From Candidatus Altimarinota bacterium (GTDB lineage: Bacteria > Patescibacteriota > Gracilibacteria > BD1-5 > UBA2023): a stretch of 45,445 nucleotides of DNA. Each line of letters starts with the position of its first letter. The stretch's first letter is position 1. The DNA lies in NCBI GenBank assembly GCA_013268835.1, contig JABFSX010000014.1, forward strand, positions 1-45,445. The letters are read 5' to 3'. This document shows, in pieces, positions 1-9,039 of the stretch. The notes under the pieces are model-generated. The model ran no database searches. It saw only the letters and a program-made list of their open reading frames with translations, and was not told where the DNA came from. Made by a program: the position numbers and the translations under genes.

Positions 1-575
1 AATGGACTCATTCAGGAATCCTCCTCGCTGAACTCACAGGATCTGGAATATCAGGATCAACCTATACTGGAATACTGGTTACTCCTCGTGACGCTATTCT
101 CTACATCTCAAACCTCTTTGATCAGAGTACTAATATCATCCACGACTTTGTAGCTCTCCAGGTCACCGCTGTACATGGATACTTCTCTGAAGTATGGACA
201 GAGAAGGTGAATACGAAGGAACTCGTAGCAAGTGGAGCAACCATCGGACAAGCGCATCTTGATACACTCTGTGTGAAAAAGTCGAATGGAACAGAGTTCT
301 GTCTCACGGGTGATCAGCTTGAGTCTATGCTTGGGTCAAGTTCTATCACTTCTCCTTCAAATACTACAGCATCATTAACTCCGATAGTTACATCCACAGG
401 TTCAATTACAGAATCAGGAAGTATAGCATCATCAGATTCAGGGGCTATGGTTCCTTCAACAACTGAAATTGTGACTAGTAGTGGAACTACAGATTTTGCT
501 TCTGCTCCAGAAGTTATAGTCCCACTAGAAGATCCAGTCAGTATGGTAACGGATTCAGGGGCTACTCAACCCTAA
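1..575 (+). CDS. C-terminal part of a large surface protein (5' truncated)
   Basis: The reading frame is open from the first complete codon (base 3) to TAA at 573-575, so the N-terminus lies outside the window; about 190 residues are visible. The segment contains a short conserved-looking part with Cys-Val-Lys-Lys...Phe-Cys-Leu-Thr (residues around 80-95 of the visible part), then a Ser/Thr/Pro-rich tail with repeated Ser-Gly and Thr-Ser-Ser-Gly words. This layout (ordered domain, two cysteines, low-complexity S/T tail) matches the end of the giant protein at the other end of the window, so a cell-surface stalk or adhesin is likely. No enzymatic motif is visible. Codon use is like the neighbours. 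Function is inference from composition only. Confidence 0.75.
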   Translation, partial: WTHSGILLAELTGSGISGSTYTGILVTPRDAILYISNLFDQSTNIIHDFVALQVTAVHGYFSEVWTEKVNTKELVASGATIGQAHLDTLCVKKSNGTEFCLTGDQLESMLGSSSITSPSNTTASLTPIVTSTGSITESGSIASSDSGAMVPSTTEIVTSSGTTDFASAPEVIVPLEDPVSMVTDSGATQP

Positions 576-591
576 CTCATAGTGGTTTCCA

Positions 592-638
592 AAAATAACA
601 GAAAATCTCTAGTATTGATTTTCTGTTATTTTTTTGTT
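592..638 (+). terminator. Intrinsic terminator after the surface protein
   Basis: An inverted repeat AATAACAGAAAATC / GATTTTCTGTTATT with a short AT loop is followed directly by a run of seven T residues. It lies 17 bases after the TAA of the upstream gene and separates it from secY. Confidence 0.9.
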
Positions 639-664
639 TGAAATATTGTTTTCTGCTTTTTCCT

Positions 665-692
665 TTGCATTTTTGAGAGATTTATCTAGAAT
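665..692 (+). promoter_or_regulatory. Probable secY promoter (TTGCAT-N16-TAGAAT)
   Basis: TTGCAT at 665-670 and TAGAAT at 687-692 are separated by 16 bp, the same spacing seen in front of rplC, proB and secF in this window. It lies after the upstream terminator and about 58 bases before the secY ATG. Prediction from consensus only. Confidence 0.5.
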
Positions 693-750
693 GCACTTGT
701 TTTTCGCAAAATACCTATTTTTGTGAGGTCTTATTTTCTCATTTTTCTCT

Positions 751-2061
751 ATGATCGCCAATCTCAAAAAAGTCTGGGCAACTGGACATATCCGTCAAAA
801 AATCATATTTACTGTTCTTATGATTGCCGTATACAAGCTTCTTTCAGCGATTCCAGTTCCTGGAATCAACGTAGCACTTCTTTCTGCTTTTACGGAACAG
901 TTACGAGCAAATACGCAACTTGCATTTTTTGGATCTATTATGGGTGGTGGACTCGAACAATTCTCTATTATCTTGATGGGTCTTGCACCATACATCAATG
1001 CAACGATTATTATCCAGCTTCTTGCTGTTATTGTTCCTTCTCTCGATAGTCTCAAGAAAGAGGGCGAACAAGGACAAAAGAAACTCAATAACTATACTCG
1101 ATATCTTACAGTTCCGCTCGCATTGGCTCAGAGTTACGGTATGATTCTTCTCTTGAATACTATTGTAGGAACTGGGGGTGCAGCACCTATTATTGATACT
1201 ACCAATTTTTGGGGAGTAGTGTTTCCTGCTATGGCCTATATTACTGCTGGTACTATGATTCTTCTTTGGCTTGGTGATCTTATCACTGAGCGTGGTATTG
1301 GTAATGGTACTTCTATTATTATCTTCGCCTGAGTACTTGCTGGTGTTCCACAATACATCTTGAATTATGTATCGACAGAAAATTATGGTCTTCTTGTATT
1401 TATGAGTATCCTTACAGTTCTTGTAATATACATCATTATTCGATTTACAGAAGGATATCGAAAGGTTCCTCTTATCTATACTCGAACGGGTCGGGATGAG
1501 CGTTCATACTTTCCAATTCGTGTGAATCAAGCAGGTATGGTGCCAATTATCTTTGCTATTGCCATCATCACTTTCCCATCTCTTATCGGTCAGATTCTTG
1601 CAAAACGAGGTGGTATGGGTGGTTCTATTGGTGAGTGGCTTGCCGCCAATCTCTCTATGCAGAATCCAAGTTGGATCTATATCGGGGCATACTTTTTACT
1701 CGTTCTTGGTTTCTCATTCTTCTACGTTTCTATCACATTCAACACCACTGATGTGGCTGAGAGTATCCAAAAGCGTGGTGGATATATTCCAGGAGTTCGT
1801 CCAGGAAAAGAAACTGCAACATATCTTCAACATGTTTCAGATAGACTTAATCTTTGGGGTGGCGGATTTCTTGCGATTATCGCAGTATTTCCATACCTTA
1901 TGACCAAGGTAAATGCGTATTTCAATCTCTTCCCAACTTCATCACAGATTGATTTCCTTATCTCTGGATCTGGACTTATCATCGTAGTTGGCGTGATTCT
2001 TGATATCATTCGCCGTATTGATACGGATATGAAGAGTTTTGATTACAAGAAATTTCACTAA
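751..2061 (+). CDS. secY: SecY, preprotein translocase channel subunit
   Basis: 436 residues, close to the usual length of the family. SecY forms the ten-helix channel of the Sec translocon in the cytoplasmic membrane. The N-terminus carries Ile-Pro-Val-Pro-Gly of the plug region, and the loop GIGNGTSIIIFA is followed by an in-frame TGA (1330-1332, codon 194) exactly where other SecY proteins have Gly (IIIFAGI). Further on GYIPGVRPGK and a C-terminal helix ending in DTDMKSFDYKKFH are typical. The gene is usually the last member of the spc ribosomal operon next to rplO; here it is alone, 15 kb upstream of rplC, with its own promoter. The start at 751 matches the family N-terminus; no Shine-Dalgarno is visible (TTTTTCTCT precedes ATG). 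Confidence 0.97.
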
Positions 2062-2159
2062 TTCTCAGGTATTTATTCCGGTCTAATAAAAAGGGATACT
2101 TTCTCAGTCGGAATGACATACAGAGAGTTCCCTTTTATTTTCTAAAAATAATTTAGTAT

Positions 2160-2762
2160 ATGAAAATTTGTGTTTGGGATACAGAAACAACGGGTTTTCC
2201 AGTAAAAGAATGAAAACTGGAGCAACAACCATATATTATTCAGTTTGCTGCGATTATCTCAGAGCTATCAGAAGATGGGACGGTTACGGAACTTGAACGT
2301 CATGATATCCTCATCAAGCCTCGTATTTCGATTCCATTTGGTGCTTCGCAAGTGAATGGCATCTATGATAAAGATGTGGCAGATGCTCCATATATCGGAG
2401 AGCATATAGATACGATTATGAAGGTACTCAATGGCTCTGATATTGTTGTTGGACACAATGTATCATATGATGAAGAGATTCTTGGATATGAACTTGCTCG
2501 TCTCGGTCGAGCCGGTGACTATACTCCAACACAGTCTATCTGTACGATGCGTTCTTCTACAGAGTATTGCAAGCTTCCAGGACGTGGATTTGCATGGAAG
2601 GCACCAAAACTCTCTGAACTTCACCGATTCCTTTTTGATGAATACTTTGATGGAGCCCATAATGCCCTTGTGGATGTGGAAGCAACAGGACGATCTTTTT
2701 TTGAACTCGTAAAACGATGAGTGATAAAAGTTGAGACGAAGAGCGTGATGCGATTATTTTAG
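2160..2762 (+). CDS. DEDDh 3'-5' exonuclease (DnaQ/epsilon-like)
   Basis: 200 residues. A single-domain 3'-5' exonuclease of the DnaQ type, expected to use two metal ions to trim DNA or RNA 3' ends. Visible motifs are ExoI DTETTG (residues 7-12), ExoII GHNVSYDEEIL near the middle, and ExoIII HNALVDVEAT near the end, giving the Asp-Glu-Asp-Asp set with His five residues before the last Asp. TGA at codon 19 (VKE-G-K) and at 2718-2720 are read as Gly; with the second, the protein extends fourteen residues to TAG at 2760-2762. It is not fused to a polymerase or a UvrC-like nuclease domain, so proofreading, RNase T-like or repair roles cannot be separated. Confidence 0.88.
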
Positions 2763-2763
2763 A

Positions 2764-2800
2764 AAAAATCCCTCTTGAGTAATCGAGAGGGATTTTTTTA
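2764..2800 (+). terminator. Intrinsic terminator between convergent genes
   Basis: AAAATCCCTCT and AGAGGGATTTTTTT form a strong stem-loop starting two bases after the exonuclease stop. It is followed by T residues on this strand and preceded by A residues, so it can serve the convergent minus-strand gene as well. Confidence 0.9.
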
Positions 2801-2813
2801 ATTCAAATTAAAA

Positions 2814-3710
2814 TTAGTACAGCGTGATGGTATTATTTTTCTTTTCACCAACAGATTCTAGTTGAATTATTTCAATGGGACTTTTTTGGAAAAATTGCTC
2901 GATTTTTTCTTTTCCGTGTAGCGTTTCTCCAGGTCAAGAAGGAGTTCAGTCGATAAGTATTCTATTGGCGTAGAGGCTCTTTGTAGGGAGTTGTTGCAAG
3001 GTTTCAGATCCTAGGGGAGTAAGTACAAAATATATATTTCCCGCTTCTTCATGATTGAAGCTAATGGAATTTAATTTATCAGAGTCAGATAGACCATGTT
3101 TCAGCATAGCTTTAATATTAGCAATTACTGAATCCATCATAAATCCATCAGGAAACATTTTTCCATAAAATTCAATTGTCAGATCTTTCCCTGTTATATT
3201 AAATCAAAATTCAGAAAATAGTTCGTAGTAATTCACTGGAATATCAAAAAAACGAAAGTTTACCGATGAAAATTGAGGTTGAATGGAATTATAGAGTCTT
3301 CGAATCTTGTCTTTCTCAAATTGAGTATAACTAAAAATATTGATAGTGAGCGTATAGGTATGGAATTTTCTGAGCTTTTCAGAGAATTGATCTTGCTCCG
3401 CTATCGATTGTTCAAAAAAAGTTGGAAGATATATCTGAATATCATTCTCTCCAGGACCTTCATTTATTCTGTATGGCTTCTCTTGATAGGTTTCTCGTAA
3501 ATGCAACGTACTCTCAGGATTCGCTCATACCTCATCCTTCATAATATACTCTTTTGTATCGCCTATTTGCGGTCGAGAAATCTGAGATATTCTAGTATTG
3601 ATAATTTGGATAGGTTCTCGAACAATCTTATCAGAAGATAAAAACCATCACACAATAAGTATATTAAAAATTATAGATGTAATTCACGCAATAAGGATGG
3701 TATTTTTCAT
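2814..3710 (-). CDS. Membrane-anchored protein of unknown function
   Basis: 298 residues from ATG 3710 to TAA 2814; only readable when TGA is Gly (six in-frame TGA). Residues 5-25 form one hydrophobic helix, so the protein is probably anchored with its body outside the membrane. The rest is soluble, with many Phe, Tyr, Ile and Lys residues and no cysteine; I recognise no family. A segment with polar/charged residues (FEQSIAEQDQFSEKLRKF) may be helical. The gene stands alone between the exonuclease (convergent) and the helicase (divergent). High TGA use is like other poorly conserved genes here. It could be a pilin-like minor subunit or a lineage-specific exported protein; no evidence decides this. 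Confidence 0.8.
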
Positions 3711-3915
3711 GTATCTAGAAATTTTAGAAGAACGATTCAAGAAGTGATAGCGATACTAATTGGCATCATAAAAAAGTCAATTATTCCCATTTTAAAGAGC
3801 TAAATTTACTCAAATTTTATTGACATATGAAATTAATATTTTAAAAATTCTTAATTTGCTTTTTGAGGGATGTATATATACTATCGATCTTTCCTATATC
3901 TTATTCCATTTTTCC

Positions 3916-5280
3916 ATGTTATTTTCCGAACTTCCGATTATTGAGCCGATTCTCCGAGCTATTACTGATGAGTGATATGAGACCCCAACACCAATACAAC
4001 AAAAGGCGATTCCTTCGATCCTCTCGGGTCGAGATTTTCTCGGTTGTGCCCAGACAGGTACTGGTAAGACGGCTGCCTTCGCTATTCCTATTATTCAGCT
4101 TCTTGTGGCTCGCAAGGATCCGAACAAGGGAAAACGAAAGATCAAAACCCTGATTGTGACCCCAACTCGTGAGCTTGCCATCCAGATTGAAGAGAGTTTT
4201 CAATCCTATGGTCGATATTCTGGACTCCATCAAACCGTTATTTTTGGTGGCGTAGGACAAGGGAAACAGACAGAACGCCTTCGTCAGGGGGTAGATATCC
4301 TCATTGCGACCCCAGGTCGGCTCCTCGATCTGATGGGGCAAGGATATATCTCCCTTGCTGATATTGAGATATTTGTTCTCGATGAAGCGGATCGGATGCT
4401 CGATATGGGATTTATCCACGATGTCAAAAAACTTCTCAAAGTTATTCCAGTAAAACGTCAGACACTTTTTTTCTCGGCTACTATGGCTCCAGAGATTATG
4501 ACACTGGCGAGTAGCATCCTTCGTAATCCTGAAAAAGTAGAGATTACACCAGTTTCGACGACAGCAGAGACTATCAAACAACATGTATATCATGTGGATA
4601 AAATCAATAAAAATCCTCTGATGGTACATCTTCTGAAGGATGAGAAGATCAAGAATGTACTCGTATTTACCGAAACAAAGCATGGAGCAGACAAGGTGAC
4701 TCGTTTTCTTGTCGAAAAAGGGATCTCTGCGGAGGCAATTCACGGAAATAAATCTCAGAATAACCGACAACGAGCCCTTTCTAACTTCAAAGAACAGACA
4801 ACAAGAGTGTTGGTGGCAACTGATATTGCTTCTCGTGGTATCGATATTGATGCGCTCGAATATATGATCAACTACGATATCCCGAATATCTCTGAGACCT
4901 ATGTACATCGTATTGGTCGTACGGGTCGAGCGGGAGCTCGTGGGGTAGCATATTCATTCTGTGAGCACGATGATCTAGAATTTCTTCAGGATATCGAGAA
5001 ACTCATTTCTCAGAAGATTCCAGTAATCGAGGATCATCCATTCCCGAAGATGAATTTCACAAAAAGTCCACCAAAACAACAACGAGGAAGAGGAGGACAA
5101 CAACCAAGAAAAGAGAATCCAGCTCCTCGTGGAGCACAGTCTCAAAGAAAAGATAGTCCACCAAAACCAGCTCATAAAAATGAAGGACGAGGTACTGCAT
5201 CTTCCCCAAGACCAAATAGTACTCCTCGCTCTCCACAGAGAAACCCTGGTAGCTTTGCACCAAGGTCAAATGGACGATAG
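3916..5280 (+). CDS. DEAD-box ATP-dependent RNA helicase, RhlE-like
   Basis: 454 residues. Unwinds short RNA duplexes, typically in ribosome assembly or mRNA decay. RecA domain 1 has the Q motif GYETPTPIQ (its Gly is the in-frame TGA at 3973-3975), Walker A AQTGTGKT (residues 45-52), PTRELA, TPGR, DEAD (about 156-159) and SAT. Domain 2 has [22 protein letters not shown] and [10 protein letters not shown]. The last 75 residues are a basic Arg/Gln/Pro/Gly-rich tail, usual for RhlE/CsdA relatives and likely an RNA-binding extension. The upstream TTG/ATG choices are settled by the Q motif: starting at the later ATG (4105) would lose the whole ATP site. Assignment to RhlE rather than DeaD is by tail type only. 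Confidence 0.95.
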
Positions 5281-5394
5281 TATAATTATATTACACCTAT
5301 ATTAATAAATAGGACAATAGATAGATAAAAATTCTTTTGTATTTCTAGGAAATTCGTTACTATGACGAAGATATATCTCTAACGTTTATTTTTT

Positions 5395-5880
5395 ATGAAA
5401 ACACTTTTTTATTGTATTCTTTCTCTCTGTATGATTCAGAGCGTTTCTGCTGCTGACCTCGTTGTTCCTGGTGTGGACACAAGCAAGGGAATCGGTGCGA
5501 GCGATGTAAAATATAATCCAGATGGATCTATGGGAGTAGGTGATATGAAGTATGATAAAAATGGAGCATCAGCTGGAAATATGGGAGTAGATAAAGACAA
5601 TGCTCGTGCAGGGAACCTTGTAGCAAGCGGAGGTATGACTCCAGAGCTCACTCCTCTCAAGAATGCACCAACATCAGGAAGTGCATCTCCATCATCAGCA
5701 AAACCAACAGTCGGAGGTTCTGTTACTCCAACTTCATGAGCAACTGGAACTGGAGCCGGAAAGATTGTGGTTGGAGAAAAACTCCCACAAACTGGACCAA
5801 CTGAGAATCTCATTATATTTATTGCTTGTATTCTCTCTGCAGTAGTTCTCTATCGAGGATATCGAAAGAATGCTATCTAA
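5395..5880 (+). CDS. Small exported protein with LPQTG-type cell-wall sorting signal
   Basis: 161 residues. The N-terminus is a signal peptide (MKTLFYCILSLCMIQS, then Ala-Ala). The mature part is Gly/Ala/Asp/Ser/Pro-rich with a repeated pattern around MGVGDMKYDKNGASAGN. The C-terminus has LPQTG, a hydrophobic stretch (LIIFIACILSAVVLY) and the basic end RGYRKNAI, the order required for sortase anchoring. The in-frame TGA (5737-5739) joins the body to this anchor; read as a stop it would delete the LPQTG. No sortase gene is in the window. The role is probably structural at the cell surface; inference. Confidence 0.85.
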
Positions 5881-5885
5881 TAGTA

Positions 5886-5926
5886 AAACCAAAATAATCC
5901 CCCATGAAAGTGGGGGATTATTTAAA
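5886..5926. terminator. Bidirectional terminator between convergent genes
   Basis: AAATAATCCCCCA and TGGGGGATTATTT (with a GAAAG-type loop) form a perfect long stem flanked by A-rich and T-rich sides, six bases after the LPQTG gene and just before the stop of the minus-strand gene. Confidence 0.9.
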
Positions 5927-5932
5927 AAAGAT

Positions 5933-6724
5933 TTATACTAGGTATATTCCTCCTATAATCGAAGCAAGATTAGCAATACAGGATATGAGTAGTGCACTTC
6001 GAATAGAAATATGAAGAAAATACTTGTACCAGAGTGCTTCAAGAATACAAATGACACATTCTAAAGTTCCCACATAATATATCCAGTTTGGATGAGAAGT
6101 TTCTGGTAATATTTTCCAAAAATAATACAGAGTTATGCTTGAGGCAATAAAACCAGCAAGTATAATACGAGTAGAAGCTATTTTATTTTTGTGATGTACT
6201 ATTTTTATATATCCAAAGAGGAATAGTATCTCAATAAGAAGTGTTACAAAAAGTCTTGATAAGAATATTTTATTCGTATATGCCTCGGAATAGATAGGAA
6301 TATATCCTGTTTGTACCAGCCTAAGTGTTCCTGATTGATTTTTTTGTAGGGAATAGAATATGGTTTCAGACATGAGTGGATCTCGTTCATCGATATATCC
6401 CCCATAGGTTTCGATATTTTTACTCACAAGATGTGAGCTATCGATAATAGCTCATGATGCAGAAGATGTATTCCAATATATGGATAATGCATTGAATTTG
6501 TATCATTTTTCAAGGCAAGTTCCAGGGGTAATCTTAAATATTGGTTGTTCGGGAGGTATCATCCAATCAATAAAAGCGAATAAATCAATATTTGAGAAGT
6601 TGTCATCTTTGATGATTTGTACACAACGTTTGAGGGGATGACTATTATCAGGAATAATATCAGCTATGACAGGTGATGCTCAAAAAAAGAAGAGTACTGT
6701 AATGAGAGATAGTATTGTTTTCAT
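5933..6724 (-). CDS. Exported multi-helix membrane protein of unknown function
   Basis: 263 residues from ATG 6724; three in-frame TGA read as Gly. A signal peptide (MKTILSLITVLFFFGASPVIA) is followed by an extracytoplasmic part of about 120 residues with two cysteines (LKRCVQI and PGTCLEKG), then four hydrophobic segments in the C-terminal half (LFVTLLIEILFLFGYI; ILAGFIASSITLYYF; a weaker one; ALLISCIANLASIIGGI). The DNS......C(I/V)Q pattern near the N-terminus recurs in the next gene, so the two may be distant relatives. No known family is recognised. It is the last of three same-strand exported proteins. Confidence 0.78.
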
Positions 6725-6747
6725 TTATAGTGATATTTAGATATTTT

Positions 6748-7485
6748 TTATGGATTATACCACTTCTTTCCAAGATACTTCTTTGCTCGTTCCATTGGAT
6801 TAGTAATACTTGGACGACCCTGAAAGAATACATTTGTAACGATTCCTGTACTACTGCGAGCTACGAGAAGTGGTTGCCCGAGATAATAGTACATCTGGAG
6901 CATTGGAGCGGATTTGAATGGTTCTTGTTGGGATTTAATATAGGCGTAAAAATTTCATTTTCGTCATTTATGAAGTCAGAAATTATCTGAAAGTGCACCT
7001 GCATCAAATCATGGTAGTACTCGATAGTAGCCATTGGAAAATGTGGTTGATCACCAAAAAAGTCAATTTCCTGTAGAATATCAAGATGCTTGGTAGTCTT
7101 GTCCGAGATAGATTCATTGAAATGCAATTGGTTCCTTTTTATGTGGTTGATAAATTGGAATTATTTGATTAATATAGATATCATCCATCGATCCCTCGAT
7201 TCTATAAAATTGACAGATTAAAAATCTTGCATTTCGGAATGCCATATCGATGCCTGTAGTATTTTGATATATCGGACTTGTTGATTCAAATACAATATTC
7301 TTCTGATCATTTCAAGAATAAAAGTTCCCTACATTAGGTAAAATAAGTGAATTATTATTTACCTTTTGTATACAAAAATGCATGGATGAATTATCTCAAA
7401 CAATAATTCATGAGTTTCCATATATGAAACTATCATTGAATGATAAAAATAAAATAAAGACAAAAATGGAAAGATAGGATTTCAT
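6748..7485 (-). CDS. Exported protein of unknown function, very rich in UGA-glycine
   Basis: 245 residues from ATG 7485 to TAA 6748, about eleven in-frame TGA codons. An N-terminal hydrophobic segment (SYLSIFVFILFLSF) looks like a signal peptide. The mature part contains VGDNSSMHFCIQK, similar in pattern to the neighbour downstream, and many aromatic residues (YYRVLPGFD, MYYYLGQP). Another frame of the same strand (6861-7127) is a shadow: it has no signal peptide and does not connect to the flanks. Twenty-three bases separate it from the downstream gene, and fourteen from the upstream peptidase, so the three are probably cotranscribed. Confidence 0.75.
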
Positions 7486-7499
7486 ATATCGTATATTGA

Positions 7500-8912
7500 T
7501 TAATTTTTAACTGGAACAGTAGTAATATCTCTAAGTTTATACCCTAACATAAGATCCGCACTAGTAAGTTGATTATAGATTGAAACATATCTATCAGGAG
7601 TTTTCCCCCAACCATAATTGATATGAACTTGACTTGTGCTTATCACCCCAGTGTCATTATATCAAAATATTATTACTGAATGAGCTGATGAGGAGTCACC
7701 AAAGGTTGCTATCAAAGGTTTTGCTCCATTAATTTCTGCACGGATTTTCGGGAATAAAACTCATGGAACTGCTGATGTAAAGGTACCATCTAATGAGTTT
7801 GTATAACCACGTGTTCGGGCATATTGCATTCATAATTTTATATCTGTTGCAATAGTACTACCAGCACCGTTAATACTACATTTCGTTTTCATATGTCATC
7901 GGATAATATTTACCATATTTATAGTTGATGTGTCCATAATCCAATCGGATGCAAGAGTAGAAGAATTTCCTATTAAATTCGGAAAAATTCCCATTCTATC
8001 ATAGTATCAAAATATAATTGCCATTGCTGTTGGACTACATCATGACAAGCAAGTTCCAGTACCATATATCTGAGAAAATTGATCATAACATGGAACGGCT
8101 GATGAACAATTAGTCGTTGGTGTCATGTGTTGTACATCCATCACTGTGGCTGCCGCAGCTGTGACAGCGAGAGATGATGTTGGTGCTATAGAAGAAGTTA
8201 CTAATGGAACACTAGTAGTGAGTATAGTGTCAGTTTCTTGAAAACTAATTTTCTCACTCTTCCTCAGAGAGTTTACTGAATCTTTTCGACTTTTCAACTC
8301 ATCCTTTCGTTCAGATGATGTTTTGTAGAGTTGCTTTCCTGGATCTATTGCATCAACTGTAGTATCATTCCCACTCGTACTTTCGATATATTGATCGAAG
8401 GCAGAATAGTAGTAGAGTTTATTTTTGTGAGTTTCTTTACCTCCACCGAGTCGTTCATAATTTGCTGTTCCATAGGTTCCTGCTTCCATGACACGGGCCA
8501 CGTTATCAGCAACTACTACTATGATAGAACCACAATCATTCGTATTAGAACATTTCACTTTCCATTCGTAACTAATTGGAGTGGAGCTATTATCAGTATA
8601 ATATGGAACTGGCTTTCCTACCAGTTTTGGATTATTTCATTTCCAGTGAGAATCATATGGTTTGAGACTTTCGATATAGTCTTTTGCTGTTTTGCGAGCA
8701 AGTTTAGCATCCTTAGTATCAAAGAGGTTTTTATCAACTGATTTTTCGATTCGTGCAAATCATTCATTTCCCGTAACTCATCGCATATCTTCTTGAACCT
8801 GAGCATCATATTCTTTATCTGAATTATCTACTGATTGAGCAGATGAGAAACCAATAGACTGCAAAAATAGTATCCCTGCTAGAGCAAAGGAAATCGTGTT
8901 TCGAGAAAACAT
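7500..8912 (-). CDS. Secreted papain-fold cysteine peptidase (C10/C39-like)
   Basis: 470 residues, nine in-frame TGA. The signal peptide is at the N-terminus (ending FSSAQS-like after a hydrophobic core). The first half is helical and charged. The C-terminal ~200 residues carry a cysteine peptidase pattern: LS-G-CSPTAMAIIF-G-YYDR with the nucleophile Cys, later AHSVIIF-G-YND with the catalytic His, and VHINYGWGK, the Asn-Tyr-Gly-Trp-Gly block typical of streptopain (C10) and related C39-like peptidases. TGA encodes the Gly next to the nucleophile Cys and the Gly in both FGY words. The family is usually exported to degrade external protein; in a host-dependent CPR cell it could act on host protein or peptides. 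The exact family needs a profile search. Confidence 0.82.
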
Positions 8913-8925
8913 AGTATCAAATTTT

Positions 8926-8960
8926 GAAAAAATAAAGCTGTCTGGCCAGACAGCTTCTTA
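8926..8960 (-). terminator. Terminator downstream of the RNase R gene
   Basis: A 22-bp perfect palindrome AAGCTGTCTGG/CCAGACAGCTT (8935-8956) is followed on the minus strand by TTATTTTTTC. It lies between the RNase R stop and the peptidase start. The centre of the palindrome has no loop, so the real hairpin will open a few central pairs. Confidence 0.85.
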
Positions 8961-9039
8961 TTATACAACCAAATATTAATATTTTATTAATTTCTAAGAC
9001 TTTCTATAATTATGACTTGCAGAGTGTGAAATACCGTAT

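Noticed and set aside
751-2061. secY, rlmD-like, M24 peptidase, mnmA and others as pseudogenes or frameshifted fragments
   Set aside because: All breaks are TGA in the same frame, at conserved Gly sites, with no frame changes.
6861-7127. 88-residue minus-strand frame inside the exported orphan
   Set aside because: Different frame from the signal-peptide-bearing gene, which is continuous across the region when TGA is Gly.
8935-8956. 22-bp perfect palindrome as a restriction or recombination site
   Set aside because: The following minus-strand T-run and position after RNase R fit a terminator.
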